Translations under genes and position numbers: made by a program
Part shown: positions 1 to 8,322 of the stretch, piece after piece
How positions within the stretch are numbered: position 1 is the first letter of the stretch
Layout of the letters: each line of letters starts with the position of its first letter
The notes under the pieces: generated by a model
The model's database searches: none
What the model was told of the DNA's origin: nothing
What the model saw: the letters and a program-made list of their open reading frames with translations, nothing else
Assembly (NCBI RefSeq): GCF_003076515.1
Contig: NZ_CP022390.1
Coordinates: forward strand, 3,480,572-3,544,571
Origin: Alcaligenes aquatilis
GTDB taxonomy: Bacteria > Pseudomonadota > Gammaproteobacteria > Burkholderiales > Burkholderiaceae_B
Length of the DNA stretch: 64,000 bases
Reading direction: 5' to 3'

Positions 1-468
1 GTGCGCTACAAGACAGCCAAACTGTTTGAGGCGGCCGCGCAAGTTGGCGCGATTGTGGCCGGAGCTTCGCCCGAGATGGAAGAGGCCATGGCTGCGTATG
101 GTCGTCACCTGGGTACGGCCTTTCAACTGGTTGATGATGTGCTCGATTACACCGGTGATGCCCAGGCATTGGGCAAGAACGTGGGTGACGATCTGCGCGA
201 AGGCAAGCCCACCATGCCACTGATCCGTGTCATGGAAGTGGGGACACCCGAACAAGTCCAGTTGATCAAGTCCGCCATTGAAACCGGTGATGCGGATTTT
301 GCGGCAGTGGCCCAGGCCATTGAGCAAACTGACGCGTTGGCGTACACCCGCGAAGCGGCCAAGGCGGAAGCCCAATTGGCGGTGCAGGCTCTGGCGGATG
401 TGCCTGAGAGCGAATTCAAGCAGGTATTGCTCAGCTTGTGCGCGTTTTCCATCGAACGCGATCGCTAA
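1..468 (+). CDS. ispB: Octaprenyl diphosphate synthase, C-terminal part (5' end outside window)
   Basis: Class I trans-isoprenyl diphosphate synthase that builds the C40 side chain of ubiquinone from FPP and IPP. The visible 155 residues contain the second aspartate-rich motif (DDVLD within AFQLVDDVLDYTGD) and the GKNVGDDLREGKPT block that follows it in IspB. The C-terminus ends in ERDR like E. coli IspB. By comparison with the usual length of about 320 residues, roughly the first half is missing because the window starts inside the gene; the GTG at position 1 is not a real start. A strong terminator follows. Homology is certain; the exact prenyl length is inferred. Confidence 0.93.
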   Translation: MRYKTAKLFEAAAQVGAIVAGASPEMEEAMAAYGRHLGTAFQLVDDVLDYTGDAQALGKNVGDDLREGKPTMPLIRVMEVGTPEQVQLIKSAIETGDADFAAVAQAIEQTDALAYTREAAKAEAQLAVQALADVPESEFKQVLLSLCAFSIERDR

Positions 469-486
469 GCATCACCTTTTCCCCAA

Positions 487-509
487 CCCGCCGGCAGGCG
501 GGTTTTTTT
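487..509 (+). terminator. Rho-independent terminator of ispB
   Basis: A CCCGCC stem pairs with GGCGGG across a GGCA loop and is followed by seven T residues, directly after the ispB stop codon. Confidence 0.9.
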
Positions 510-721
510 GTAATAAGGCGGGCCGATTAACGGAAATAGGCGTCATTAGGCGTCTGTTCATGTTATTTTTCTCGGTTTTGCTACGCTGTTGGTGGTCATG
601 CCTTTGTCCCACAAGGACGAAGTAGCAACGATAGACACGCCTATTTGAACAAACTGGTTTGAAGCCTCTGTCAGACACATAGGTGCAGGCCCCTTATTCC
701 AAAGATGTAAGGAACGGATAG

Positions 722-1951
722 ATGAATATTCAGCTCGATATAGCGCAAACGGTCGGTTTAGCGGCTGTTTTTCTCGTGCTGGGAGAATATATAAAGAATC
801 GCGTTGCTGTGCTGGCCCGCTATTTCATTCCCAGCCCCATTATTGGCGGTTTGATTTTTGCCTTGATTGCCCTGGTGGGTCACGAGACGGGTTCGTTTCA
901 CTTCTCTTTCAACGACGATATACGCAACTTCTTGTTGATGGCCTTTTTTACCACCATTGGCTTTTCAGCAAGTTTCGAGCTGTTGAAAAAGGGGGGGCTG
1001 GCAGTGGCCCTGTTTTTGGGCTGTGCGGTTGTCCTGATTATTCTGCAAAACGTGATGGGTGTCACCCTGGCCGCTTTGATGGATGCCAATCCCTTGCTGG
1101 GCCTGGCGGCCGGTTCGGTCGCCATGACAGGAGGTCACGGGACCTCCGCCGCTTTTGGCCCCTTGCTGGAGAACGCAGGTGCTGTGGGGGCCTTGCCCGC
1201 TGCCATTGCCGCGTCGACCTGGGGGCTGGTGATGGGGTGTGTCATTGGTGGTCCTTTGGGCCGACGCCTGATGAAAAAACACAAGATTGACGGCCCTGCA
1301 CCACACCGTCGTCATCGTCGCCAGCATGAAGGTGCAAACGTACCCCATGCTATGCAAGCCCAGGTTAAAGAAACCGTTCAGCTTGATGACGGTGGCTTTG
1401 AAATGCCGGTCTACGCGGTCGTTCTGCTGTCCATTGCGATTGGGGTGGGCAGTGTCATCATCGAATGGTTGGGTGAGCGCGGCATCGTGCTGCCTGCCTA
1501 CCTGGGGTCCATGCTGGTGGCAGCCGTTATCCGTAATGTGATTGATTGGCGTCGTTACCGCTTGCCGGAAAAAGAGTTTGAAATTATCGGCAACGTGTCG
1601 CTGGCTTTCTTCCTGGTCATGGCATTGATGGTGATGAAGTTGTGGGAACTGGCTCAAGTGGCCGGTCCCTTGCTGGTGATCCTGATTGCCCAGACCGTGA
1701 TGATGTACTTCTTTGCCCGATATGTGACCTTCAATGTCATGGGCAAGGACTATGACGCTGTTGTGATGTCGGCCGGGCATTGTGGTTTCGGCATGGGGGC
1801 AACGCCGAACGCCATGGCCAATATGCAGGCTTTCACGGAAGATAATGGCCCCTCGCGCAAGGCCTTTTTTGTGATTCCCTTGGTGGGCTCCTTGTTCATC
1901 GATTTTTTCAACGCCGTGATTATCACCGGCTTTGTGAACTTTCTGACGTAA
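722..1951 (+). CDS. gltS: Sodium/glutamate symporter GltS
   Basis: Inner-membrane Na+-coupled glutamate importer (ESS family), 409 aa, the normal length. The protein starts MNIQLDIAQTVGLA and has about ten hydrophobic segments. The family's glycine-rich re-entrant motif appears twice, as SVAMTGGHGTSAAFGP near residue 135 and as the inverted-topology repeat SAGHCGFGMGATPNAMA near residue 350. The central loop (about residues 190-215) is rich in His and Arg, a common variable region. The ATG at 722 follows AAGGAACGGATAG. The gene stands alone: a terminator lies upstream and an oppositely oriented operon downstream. No operator was recognised in the 210-bp upstream region. Confidence 0.95.
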   Translation: MNIQLDIAQTVGLAAVFLVLGEYIKNRVAVLARYFIPSPIIGGLIFALIALVGHETGSFHFSFNDDIRNFLLMAFFTTIGFSASFELLKKGGLAVALFLGCAVVLIILQNVMGVTLAALMDANPLLGLAAGSVAMTGGHGTSAAFGPLLENAGAVGALPAAIAASTWGLVMGCVIGGPLGRRLMKKHKIDGPAPHRRHRRQHEGANVPHAMQAQVKETVQLDDGGFEMPVYAVVLLSIAIGVGSVIIEWLGERGIVLPAYLGSMLVAAVIRNVIDWRRYRLPEKEFEIIGNVSLAFFLVMALMVMKLWELAQVAGPLLVILIAQTVMMYFFARYVTFNVMGKDYDAVVMSAGHCGFGMGATPNAMANMQAFTEDNGPSRKAFFVIPLVGSLFIDFFNAVIITGFVNFLT

Positions 1952-1966
1952 GCGCGCAAGGCTCAG

Positions 1967-1986
1967 GCCGCGCCGAACGGCGCGGC
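1967..1986 (+). other. GC-rich hairpin after gltS
   Basis: GCCGCGCCG and CGGCGCGGC form a perfect 9-bp inverted repeat around AA, 15 bp after the gltS stop. No T-run follows, so it is not a classical terminator. It may protect the mRNA 3' end or act together with Rho. Confidence 0.5.
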
Positions 1987-2134
1987 AGTGTCTCGTGGCC
2001 GGACGCTTGGACGTCACGGACAGGAGGTGTGTGAATTTTGCTCGGGACGGCTTGGGCCAAGGCGATGTCCGAACCTTAGCGTCCGCCGTTTTTTGATGGG
2101 CAAGATGGCAAGACCACCTCTGTAAACGATCCGT

Positions 2135-3037
2135 TCAGGCTTTGTTAAGCACATCCCTTAAGGCCTCGGACAGTTCAGGGTGACGCCAACTGAAACCCGC
2201 TTGCTGGGCGCGTTGCGGAATCAGTCGTTGTCCGCCCAGCAGCAGAACAGACATCTCTCCCAATGCCAGCCGTAGCACCCAGGCCGGGGCATGAAACAGG
2301 GCTGGCTTGCCCAGCTCTTGCGCCAGGATGCGGGTGAACTCCGCATTGCGCACAGGCTGTGGCGCACACGCGTTATAGGGGCCTTCACAGCTTTGATTGT
2401 GCAAAAGGTAGTCGATGAGAGCGACCTGGTCTTCAATGTGTATCCATGGCATCCACTGCTGACCATCACCTAGTCTGGCACCCAATCCCAGCTTGAACGA
2501 GGGCAGGAGCCGAGCCAATATTCCTGCATTGTTGGCCAAGACGGGTGCGGTGCGTAGCAAGACCACGCGTACCCCCCATTGGCGTGCCTGTTCGGCCTCT
2601 TGCTCCCAGGCCACACAAAGTTGGCTGCCGAAGTCTTTGTGGCTTGGTGCACTGTCTTCGGATAAAGGCTGTTGCCCACCGTCTCCGTACCAGCCTGTGG
2701 CTGAGCCCGAGATCAATATGGGCGGCACCGACGCTTGCTGCCCCATCCAGTCCACCAGGCGGCGAGTCAGATCTACACGACTACGCCACAGAAGCTGGCG
2801 GCGTGAATCAGTCCAGCGTTGATTGGCAATCGGGGCCCCAGCCAGGTTGATGACGGCGTCAAATGGCGCGTTGCCATTTAGCTCTTCAAGAGTGGCTACG
2901 CCTTTTGCGCCCGGGCATAACTGGGGAACTTGCTGCGGGGTGCGGCTCCATACCCAGAGTTCATGGCCCTGAGCTTGCCATTGTTGGCAAAGGGCCTGTC
3001 CAATGAGGCCGGTGCCCCCGGTCAGAAGGATGCGCAT
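2135..3037 (-). CDS. TIGR01777-family NAD(P)-binding epimerase-like protein (YfcH type)
   Basis: An atypical short-chain dehydrogenase/epimerase of 300 aa. The Rossmann motif GGTGLIG is at residues 7-13, and INLAGAPIANQRW, VLLRTAPVLA and the C-terminal DUF1731-like helix region (WRHPELSEALRDVL) are all typical of the YfcH/TIGR01777 family. The substrate is not known for this family. The ATG at 3037 is chosen because GGAGAATCCG precedes it and the Rossmann strand starts immediately; an upstream in-frame start would add 18 unrelated residues. It is the last gene of the minus-strand lipid-type operon, 37 bp after the SDR gene, so probably co-transcribed. Confidence 0.85.
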   Translation of the reverse strand: MRILLTGGTGLIGQALCQQWQAQGHELWVWSRTPQQVPQLCPGAKGVATLEELNGNAPFDAVINLAGAPIANQRWTDSRRQLLWRSRVDLTRRLVDWMGQQASVPPILISGSATGWYGDGGQQPLSEDSAPSHKDFGSQLCVAWEQEAEQARQWGVRVVLLRTAPVLANNAGILARLLPSFKLGLGARLGDGQQWMPWIHIEDQVALIDYLLHNQSCEGPYNACAPQPVRNAEFTRILAQELGKPALFHAPAWVLRLALGEMSVLLLGGQRLIPQRAQQAGFSWRHPELSEALRDVLNKA

Positions 3038-3074
3038 CGGATTCTCCGTGTTTAACAGTGAGCCGCCGGTGAAA

Positions 3075-3866
3075 TTACATGCCGGTGACACGGCGTACCG
3101 CCCAGAAATACCAGCTATCTGGCAAGCATCGCATGAGTTTGACCCAGCCAGTGAAACGGCGAGGAAAGTTCATTTCAAACTGTCCCTGTTTCCAGCCGTG
3201 CAAGATATGCTGCGCCGCTTCTTCGGGGGTGATCAGTGCGGGCATCTTGAAACTGTTTTGTGCAGTTAATGGGGTGTCCACAAACCCCGGGTTGATAATG
3301 GAAACACCCAGCCCTAAAGGGTGCAGGTCCAGATAGAGGTTTTCGGCCAGGTTGTTCAGCGCCGCTTTGGTGGGGCCGTAGGCCAGGGACATCGGCAGCC
3401 CTCGATAGCCGGCCACGCTGCCGACTAAAGCCAGGTGACCGCGTCCGGCTGCAAGCAACATCGGCAGAACCGTGTCCAGCAGGTGCAGTGCGCCGACATA
3501 GTTAACGGCCAGATGTCGCTGCATTTCAAGCAGATCGAAGTGCGTCGCTCGTTGAGGCTGGTATCTGCCAGCGCAATACAGCACCAGGTCCGGGGCCTTG
3601 TCCGCGTAGGCTTGAACCATTGTTTTGGCCGCCACCATGGAGTCGAGTTGGGTGACATCCAGCGGTACGGCCAGAAAGCCATCTCGGCCATCAGCCAGAG
3701 TGTGCAGTGCATCGGCATCTCTGGCCGAGATGATGACACGTGCCCCTTGGGCATGGAGTGCTTGTGCGGTGGCTTTGCCTATGCCCGATGAGGCGCCGAC
3801 AATCCAGGCGCATTTGCCTTGCCATTGACTGATCGGCGGATTGAGTTTCGTGTGCAGCAGTGCCAT
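3075..3866 (-). CDS. Short-chain dehydrogenase/reductase
   Basis: Classical SDR of 263 aa. The cofactor motif GASSGIG is at residues 24-30, the CAG turn near 98-100, Asn in NYVGA near 122, and the catalytic Ser150, Tyr163 and Lys167 in the Y-x3-K motif (AYGPTKAAL). Such an SDR recurs in lipid-modification clusters of this kind, where it may reduce or oxidise a fatty-acyl intermediate; the substrate is unknown. The ATG at 3866 has AAGGAG eight bases upstream, favouring it over the GTG one codon earlier. It follows the DUF3833 gene by 5 bp. Confidence 0.9.
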   Translation of the reverse strand: MALLHTKLNPPISQWQGKCAWIVGASSGIGKATAQALHAQGARVIISARDADALHTLADGRDGFLAVPLDVTQLDSMVAAKTMVQAYADKAPDLVLYCAGRYQPQRATHFDLLEMQRHLAVNYVGALHLLDTVLPMLLAAGRGHLALVGSVAGYRGLPMSLAYGPTKAALNNLAENLYLDLHPLGLGVSIINPGFVDTPLTAQNSFKMPALITPEEAAQHILHGWKQGQFEMNFPRRFTGWVKLMRCLPDSWYFWAVRRVTGM

Positions 3867-3871
3867 CACAC

Positions 3872-4432
3872 TTACTCCTTAGTGAAGGACAAGGTTACGT
3901 CACCAAGATGAAAACCAAATTTGCTCATGGCGGCGCGGTTGAGCATGGTGCGACCATCCATCAAATACATCCAGTCGTCCATGTTGACGTTCCAGACTTT
4001 GCCGTCCACGGGCAGTGCCAGCACATAATTCCAATGGAAGGCGTTGCCCGCGGTCTGCCCTTGTGCTTGTCCCACCACGTCGTCCGCGCGCCCGGTGTAA
4101 TGGCCGTCACCCAGATATTTCAAATGCCAGATCCGTTGCTGTGTGGTGCCATCACTGTAGACAAAGTGCTCATCGAGCACGCCTTCATCGCCATTCCAGG
4201 TGCCTGTCATGCGCACGGTGAAGCGTTTGACCACTTTGCCGGAGCGGTCTGTGAACAAGCCGTGGGCGGTTAAGGGCCCGTTGAAATACTGACGCAGGTC
4301 CAGTTTGGGGCGCTCCTGGGCATAGTCCTGTACGGTGGGCCCTACACACCCAGCCAGCAATCCGGTGAGAGTCAGTCCCAGAATGGCGCGCCGCCAGGGC
4401 AGGGTCGAGACACGGCATGTTGTCAATTTCAT
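3872..4432 (-). CDS. DUF3833 family lipoprotein
   Basis: A 186-aa protein with an Arg-containing N-terminus, a hydrophobic segment and the lipobox LLAGC (Cys29), so probably a membrane-anchored periplasmic lipoprotein. The mature part has the DUF3833 pattern (YFNGPLTAHGLFTDRSGKVVKRF, then WHLKYLGDGHYTGRADDVVG and NMDDWMYL). The family has no known activity, but its beta-rich, lipocalin-like composition would fit lipid handling (inference). The ATG overlaps the stop of the upstream MFS gene in an ATGA arrangement, implying translational coupling. Confidence 0.85.
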   Translation of the reverse strand: MKLTTCRVSTLPWRRAILGLTLTGLLAGCVGPTVQDYAQERPKLDLRQYFNGPLTAHGLFTDRSGKVVKRFTVRMTGTWNGDEGVLDEHFVYSDGTTQQRIWHLKYLGDGHYTGRADDVVGQAQGQTAGNAFHWNYVLALPVDGKVWNVNMDDWMYLMDGRTMLNRAAMSKFGFHLGDVTLSFTKE

Positions 4433-5724
4433 ATCAGTCTCCAGGAGGTGTGAAGGTGCTCAGCGCGCCATAGGCATGCCCACGCCAGCAGTTTGAACAG
4501 GCAGGGAAGGCCACCATAGGTCCAGGCCAGCGCCTGCAGGCCTGCCGGGTCGGTCGTGCCGCTGTGGTAACCCAGAAAGGCGAGCAGCGGCAGACACAGC
4601 CCGGCGGCTAAAGCCAGATTGAGCTTGGTGGCACAGGCCCACCAGCCCAGATATCGTCCTTCGCCCGAGCCACCGTGACCGGACTCATGGATGACACCGG
4701 TCAGCAAAGCGCCTGGCAGTGCCAGATCCGCGCCAAGGGCAAGCCCGCTTGCCAGGCAGATAAGGATGAAGACCTTGCCGTCACCAGCATCAAGCCAGGG
4801 TGTTAGCGAAAAGGCGATGATGCTTGCCAGCATGCCAGCGCGCCAACTGGGGGCGAGGCCCCAGCGCGAAACGGCCTTGATCCACAGTGGCAGCCCGGCC
4901 GCCGCAGCACCGAAATAACACAAGAGGAAAAGTGGTTGCATATCGGCTGCCTGCAGACGGTCCGTTACGAAAAACGGGAGCAGGGTGGCGGGTATGGCAG
5001 CGGCCACACCGTTGAGCATGAAGACTGATAACAGCCGGCGGAAACTGGCATCTGCCCAGGGGGAGGCGGCCTGAGCAGGTTTGATGTGACGATGTCCGTA
5101 ACGTGTTGGGCTTGCTGTGAATCGTTGCAGACTATGCAGTCCGAGCAAGCCTAGGGCAAGAGCCAGAAAGAGCACGATACTGGTCGCGTCAAAGCCCAGC
5201 CAGGTAGGCAAGATGCTGGCCAGCAGGACACCGGCAAGCGTGGCGCCTTCTCGCCATGCCGTCACGCGTGCGCGCCAATGGGGGTCACCTCCCCAACGGG
5301 TACCCCAGGCCTGATGCAGTATGCTCACGGCGCTATAGGCCAGGGTGCATACCAGTAGGCTGACCGCCAGCCAGACTAGCGCCCCCTCTTGAACAGCCAG
5401 GGGAGGATGCCACAAGGCGGCAAACCCCAAGACCATGATGACACTGCCCAGCACGGCTGCCAGCCAGGCTTGACGTTGTCCTCGATGCAAAAGGCGATCG
5501 GCCAGGCGTCCCAATGCGGGATCGAGCACCGCGTCAATGGCTCGAGTGGCAAGCAGTACGGCACCCAGACTGGCCAGAGGCACGCCCGCCACCGCTGCAT
5601 AGTAATGAGGCAGGTTGACGTATAAAGGCAGCGACACAAAAGCCAGCGGTAGGCCAAGACTCCCGTAAGAGAGCCCTGTACGCCAGTGCAGCGGTGTGGA
5701 GGGGCCAAGGTCTTGGGAGGGCAT
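4429..5724 (-). CDS. MFS transporter (GPH-like) of the lipid-modification operon
   Basis: A 431-aa polytopic membrane protein with about 12 hydrophobic segments. RAIDAVLDPALGRLADRL near residues 60-78 resembles the loop 2-3 motif of glycoside-pentoside-hexuronide-type symporters (D-x-x-x-DP-x-x-G). The transported compound is unknown; in this operon a lipid precursor, sugar or product exporter are all possible. It lies 15 bp after the chalcone-isomerase-like gene and overlaps the DUF3833 gene by 4 bp, so it belongs to the operon rather than being an independent sugar transporter. Confidence 0.82.
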   Translation of the reverse strand: MPSQDLGPSTPLHWRTGLSYGSLGLPLAFVSLPLYVNLPHYYAAVAGVPLASLGAVLLATRAIDAVLDPALGRLADRLLHRGQRQAWLAAVLGSVIMVLGFAALWHPPLAVQEGALVWLAVSLLVCTLAYSAVSILHQAWGTRWGGDPHWRARVTAWREGATLAGVLLASILPTWLGFDATSIVLFLALALGLLGLHSLQRFTASPTRYGHRHIKPAQAASPWADASFRRLLSVFMLNGVAAAIPATLLPFFVTDRLQAADMQPLFLLCYFGAAAAGLPLWIKAVSRWGLAPSWRAGMLASIIAFSLTPWLDAGDGKVFILICLASGLALGADLALPGALLTGVIHESGHGGSGEGRYLGWWACATKLNLALAAGLCLPLLAFLGYHSGTTDPAGLQALAWTYGGLPCLFKLLAWACLWRAEHLHTSWRLI

Positions 5725-5739
5725 GGTGTCGTGCCTTTC

Positions 5740-6309
5740 TTAGCGTTTGCTCAGCAATGCCGCGCGCAGACCGGGCGCCGACGTTTGCTCAGACAACCAG
5801 ATTCCAAAAAACAGGCGCGCGTACTCTGCGTCCTGAATACGTGCTGTCTCGCGTCCATTGTGGAAAAAACGTACATCGCCGGCCCCGTCGGTTACCCCCA
5901 GCAGCCGATCCTGAGCCAGCACATCAGGAAAGGCTTTTGTCATCAGGAGCAACCATTGGCGTGCCTGTTGTTCAGAGAAGCTGCCGACGCGTCGCATTTC
6001 GGCTATTGAGCGCTCGGCAATCGCCTCTCCTTCCAGCTTGCGGTCGTAGATCAGTTCCAGCGCGAAAGGCTGGCGTGCATACTGTGCTGGCTCGAAGTCC
6101 GGCAGCGCCCACAGGCGCGCCTCGTAAACCCGCAGTCCAAAAAAGCGCATGGGGCCGCTGCCAAGCAAATGGGCAGCGGGCAGGGTGGAGCGCAGCTCCT
6201 GGGGGGCAGCCGGTGTGGCCGCCAAGACAGTATTGGTCATGGCAGTAAGGGTAGGAGCGAGAAGACTGATGCCCCAGATCAGGGTTTTGCGTCGTCGAAG
6301 ATCAGGCAT
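5740..6309 (-). CDS. Chalcone-isomerase-like periplasmic protein
   Basis: A 189-aa protein with an N-terminal signal-like region (MPDLRRRKTLIWGIS, then a hydrophobic stretch ending in VLAATPAAP). The following domain matches the bacterial chalcone-isomerase-like fold: LLGSGPMRFFGLRVYEARLW near 49-68, LELIYDRKLEGEAIAERSIAEM near 84-105, and a C-terminal FFGIWL. Bacterial members generally lack chalcone isomerase activity, and the fold binds fatty acids in plant relatives, which fits the lipid context. It overlaps the end of the Cfa-like gene by 8 bp. The precise function is unknown. Confidence 0.85.
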   Translation of the reverse strand: MPDLRRRKTLIWGISLLAPTLTAMTNTVLAATPAAPQELRSTLPAAHLLGSGPMRFFGLRVYEARLWALPDFEPAQYARQPFALELIYDRKLEGEAIAERSIAEMRRVGSFSEQQARQWLLLMTKAFPDVLAQDRLLGVTDGAGDVRFFHNGRETARIQDAEYARLFFGIWLSEQTSAPGLRAALLSKR

Positions 6310-7573
6310 GGTCGGGCCTTCTCAATGTGAACTGGACCACATCGGTGTTGCCCATATCAAAGGCAGCCTCGCAGTAGGCCAGATAAAATCGCCAGATGCG
6401 TACAAAGCGTTCGTCAAATCCCTGGCTTCGTACAGCATCGAGCTTGTGCTCAAAAGCCTGACGCCAGCGTCTGAGCGTTTCGGCATAGTCCTTGCCAAAG
6501 CTCATCTTCTTGACTATTTCCAGGCCTGCTCGTTGCGCCTCGCGCTCGAAGGCCGTGACACTGGGCAACAGTCCTCCCGGAAAAATGAACTGCTGAATGA
6601 AGTCGGAAGAGTGCAAATAGCGCTCAAAAAGGTCTTCGCGCAGGGTGATCGATTGCAGGCAAGCATGGCCCCCCGGTTTGAGGCAGTCATGTAAGGTCTG
6701 GAAGTAGGTGCGCCAGTATTCATGTCCGACCGCTTCAAACATTTCAATGGACACAATGGCATCGAATGGCTGCGCCGCGTGTTCGGCAGCTAAGTCCCGG
6801 TAGTCCTGATAACGCAGATCCACCTGTGTTTGCAGGCCTGCTTGGGTGATGCGCTGCGTGGCCCAGTGAAGTTGTTCACGCGACAAGGTCACACCGCTGA
6901 CCTGTGCGCCGAACTCCGTGGCCGCTGTCTGGGCAAGTGCCCCCCAACCGCAGCCGATTTCCAGCAGGCGTTGACCTGGTTGCAGCCTTGTCTCGCGCAA
7001 CGCACGTCGTATTTTGTTCTGCTGGGCCTGCTCCAGATCTGCCTCTTGCAAGGCGCTGCCGCTGAGACCTTCAAACCACGCAGAGCTGTAACTCATGGTC
7101 GGATCCAGCCACAGCTGATAAAAATCGTTGCCCAGATCGTAGTGGGCATGGATGTTTTTGGCGCTGCCTGCCCGTGTGTTGCGGCGAAGCATATGCCGTA
7201 GCCTGAAGCCCAGACGGCCCCACCAGTGACCATATACCAGTTGCTCCAGGTGGTCGCGGTTGTCGATGCACAGGCGCAAGAGTCCGCTAAGGTCGTCACT
7301 GTCCCATAGGCCGTCTATATAACCTTCGGCAAAACCAATATCGCCCGAGCTTAGAACGCGCTCCAGCGCTTCCCAGTGCTTGATTGTGCAGCGTGCGTCT
7401 GCATCCGGGGCGCTCTGTTTGGGGCAATGCCGCAGTTGCCCATCGGGCAATTGAAGCTCCAATTGGCCATGAGGCAGATGCGTCAACAGCTTCAGGACGC
7501 GGTTCGCGCTAGGTGGCAAGACGCGTTTTGCATCGGCGGACTTGCGCAAGAGGGTGGCGGTGCTTGTATTCAT
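6302..7573 (-). CDS. Cyclopropane-fatty-acid-synthase-like SAM methyltransferase
   Basis: A 423-aa class I SAM-dependent methyltransferase of the Cfa family. HYDLGND is at 144-150, MSYSSAWF at 160-167, and the SAM loop LEIGCGWG at 204-211. By comparison with E. coli Cfa, the bicarbonate-site residues Glu239, Ile268 and Tyr317 are kept as Glu280, Ile309 and Tyr363. Cys139 is replaced by Ser164 and His266 by Gln307. This suggests C-methylation of an unsaturated acyl chain (as in UfaM-type enzymes) rather than ring formation; that is inference. The ATG at 7573 forms an ATGA overlap with DUF1365; a longer 443-aa start is possible but lies inside that gene. Confidence 0.9.
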   Translation of the reverse strand: MNTSTATLLRKSADAKRVLPPSANRVLKLLTHLPHGQLELQLPDGQLRHCPKQSAPDADARCTIKHWEALERVLSSGDIGFAEGYIDGLWDSDDLSGLLRLCIDNRDHLEQLVYGHWWGRLGFRLRHMLRRNTRAGSAKNIHAHYDLGNDFYQLWLDPTMSYSSAWFEGLSGSALQEADLEQAQQNKIRRALRETRLQPGQRLLEIGCGWGALAQTAATEFGAQVSGVTLSREQLHWATQRITQAGLQTQVDLRYQDYRDLAAEHAAQPFDAIVSIEMFEAVGHEYWRTYFQTLHDCLKPGGHACLQSITLREDLFERYLHSSDFIQQFIFPGGLLPSVTAFEREAQRAGLEIVKKMSFGKDYAETLRRWRQAFEHKLDAVRSQGFDERFVRIWRFYLAYCEAAFDMGNTDVVQFTLRRPDHA

Positions 7574-8322
7574 CGTGTGACAGAGCGCTTGGGCGCTGGT
7601 GGTTTGCGATGGAAAGGAAGCCGCTTTGCCCACAGGCGCAGTGCTTGCCAGTGGATGCGGAAAATGACCCCAAGGGTCATGAGCGGCGTGCCAAAAAAGG
7701 CCCGGCGCACGGTCGTGGTGCTCAAGGGATGCAACACTCCTTGAACGCCCGTACGCAGCACGGGGCCTGCGTCGTCGTAAAGATCAATGAGTGCCAGGTT
7801 GGCGCGGTCACTGCGTTTGAAGCGGAAGCGATACTCTCCCTGAGTCTCGCAAAATGGAGACACATGAAATTGCTTGCTGGCCACTTGCTCACAGTCCCAG
7901 TCCAGATCCGGTCCGGCAAGAAGATAGGCATGGCGCTCACCAAAGGTGTTGTTGACCTCAGCCAGAATCGCCGCCAGCGAGCCGTCTGCCCGATGTGCGT
8001 ACCAAAAGCTGACGGGCTTGAAGACATAGCCCAGGACACGGGGGAAGGTATGCAACCAGATTTCCCCATCGGCGTCCTGTATGCCTTCTTCTTGCAGCAA
8101 GGCCTCGAACCAGGCCAGAGCGTCATTGCTGCCGTCGCCGTGATCACTATCGTGAAAACTGATCCAGCCGCGCCGATTGCGACGTAGCACAGCAACGGGG
8201 TGCTCACGCAGGCTGCGCATGGGAAGCAGCAGGAAATAACCAGGGTAACGAAAGGCGTGATCGACCGGCCGTAGCCGGCGGTGCCAAATATGGCCAAAGC
8301 CAATAAGAGGGACGGTGCTCAT
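7570..8322 (-). CDS. DUF1365 family protein
   Basis: A 250-aa protein with the family's N-terminal signature GHIWHRRLRPVDHAFRYPGYFLLLP and the later FPRVLGYVFKPVSFWYAHRADG, NNTFGERHAYLL and KQFHVSPF blocks. DUF1365 has no proven activity but is repeatedly found beside a Cfa-like methyltransferase and an FAD amine-oxidase-like protein, as here, so a role in the same fatty-acyl modification is likely. The gene overlaps both neighbours by 4 bp (ATGA), so the three form a translationally coupled core. Confidence 0.88.
   Translation of the reverse strand: MSTVPLIGFGHIWHRRLRPVDHAFRYPGYFLLLPMRSLREHPVAVLRRNRRGWISFHDSDHGDGSNDALAWFEALLQEEGIQDADGEIWLHTFPRVLGYVFKPVSFWYAHRADGSLAAILAEVNNTFGERHAYLLAGPDLDWDCEQVASKQFHVSPFCETQGEYRFRFKRSDRANLALIDLYDDAGPVLRTGVQGVLHPLSTTTVRRAFFGTPLMTLGVIFRIHWQALRLWAKRLPFHRKPPAPKRSVTR

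Noticed and set aside
965..2017. Long minus-strand ORF across gltS
   Set aside because: Shadow of the gltS frame: rich in His, Gln and Arg, no family pattern, and gltS is certain.
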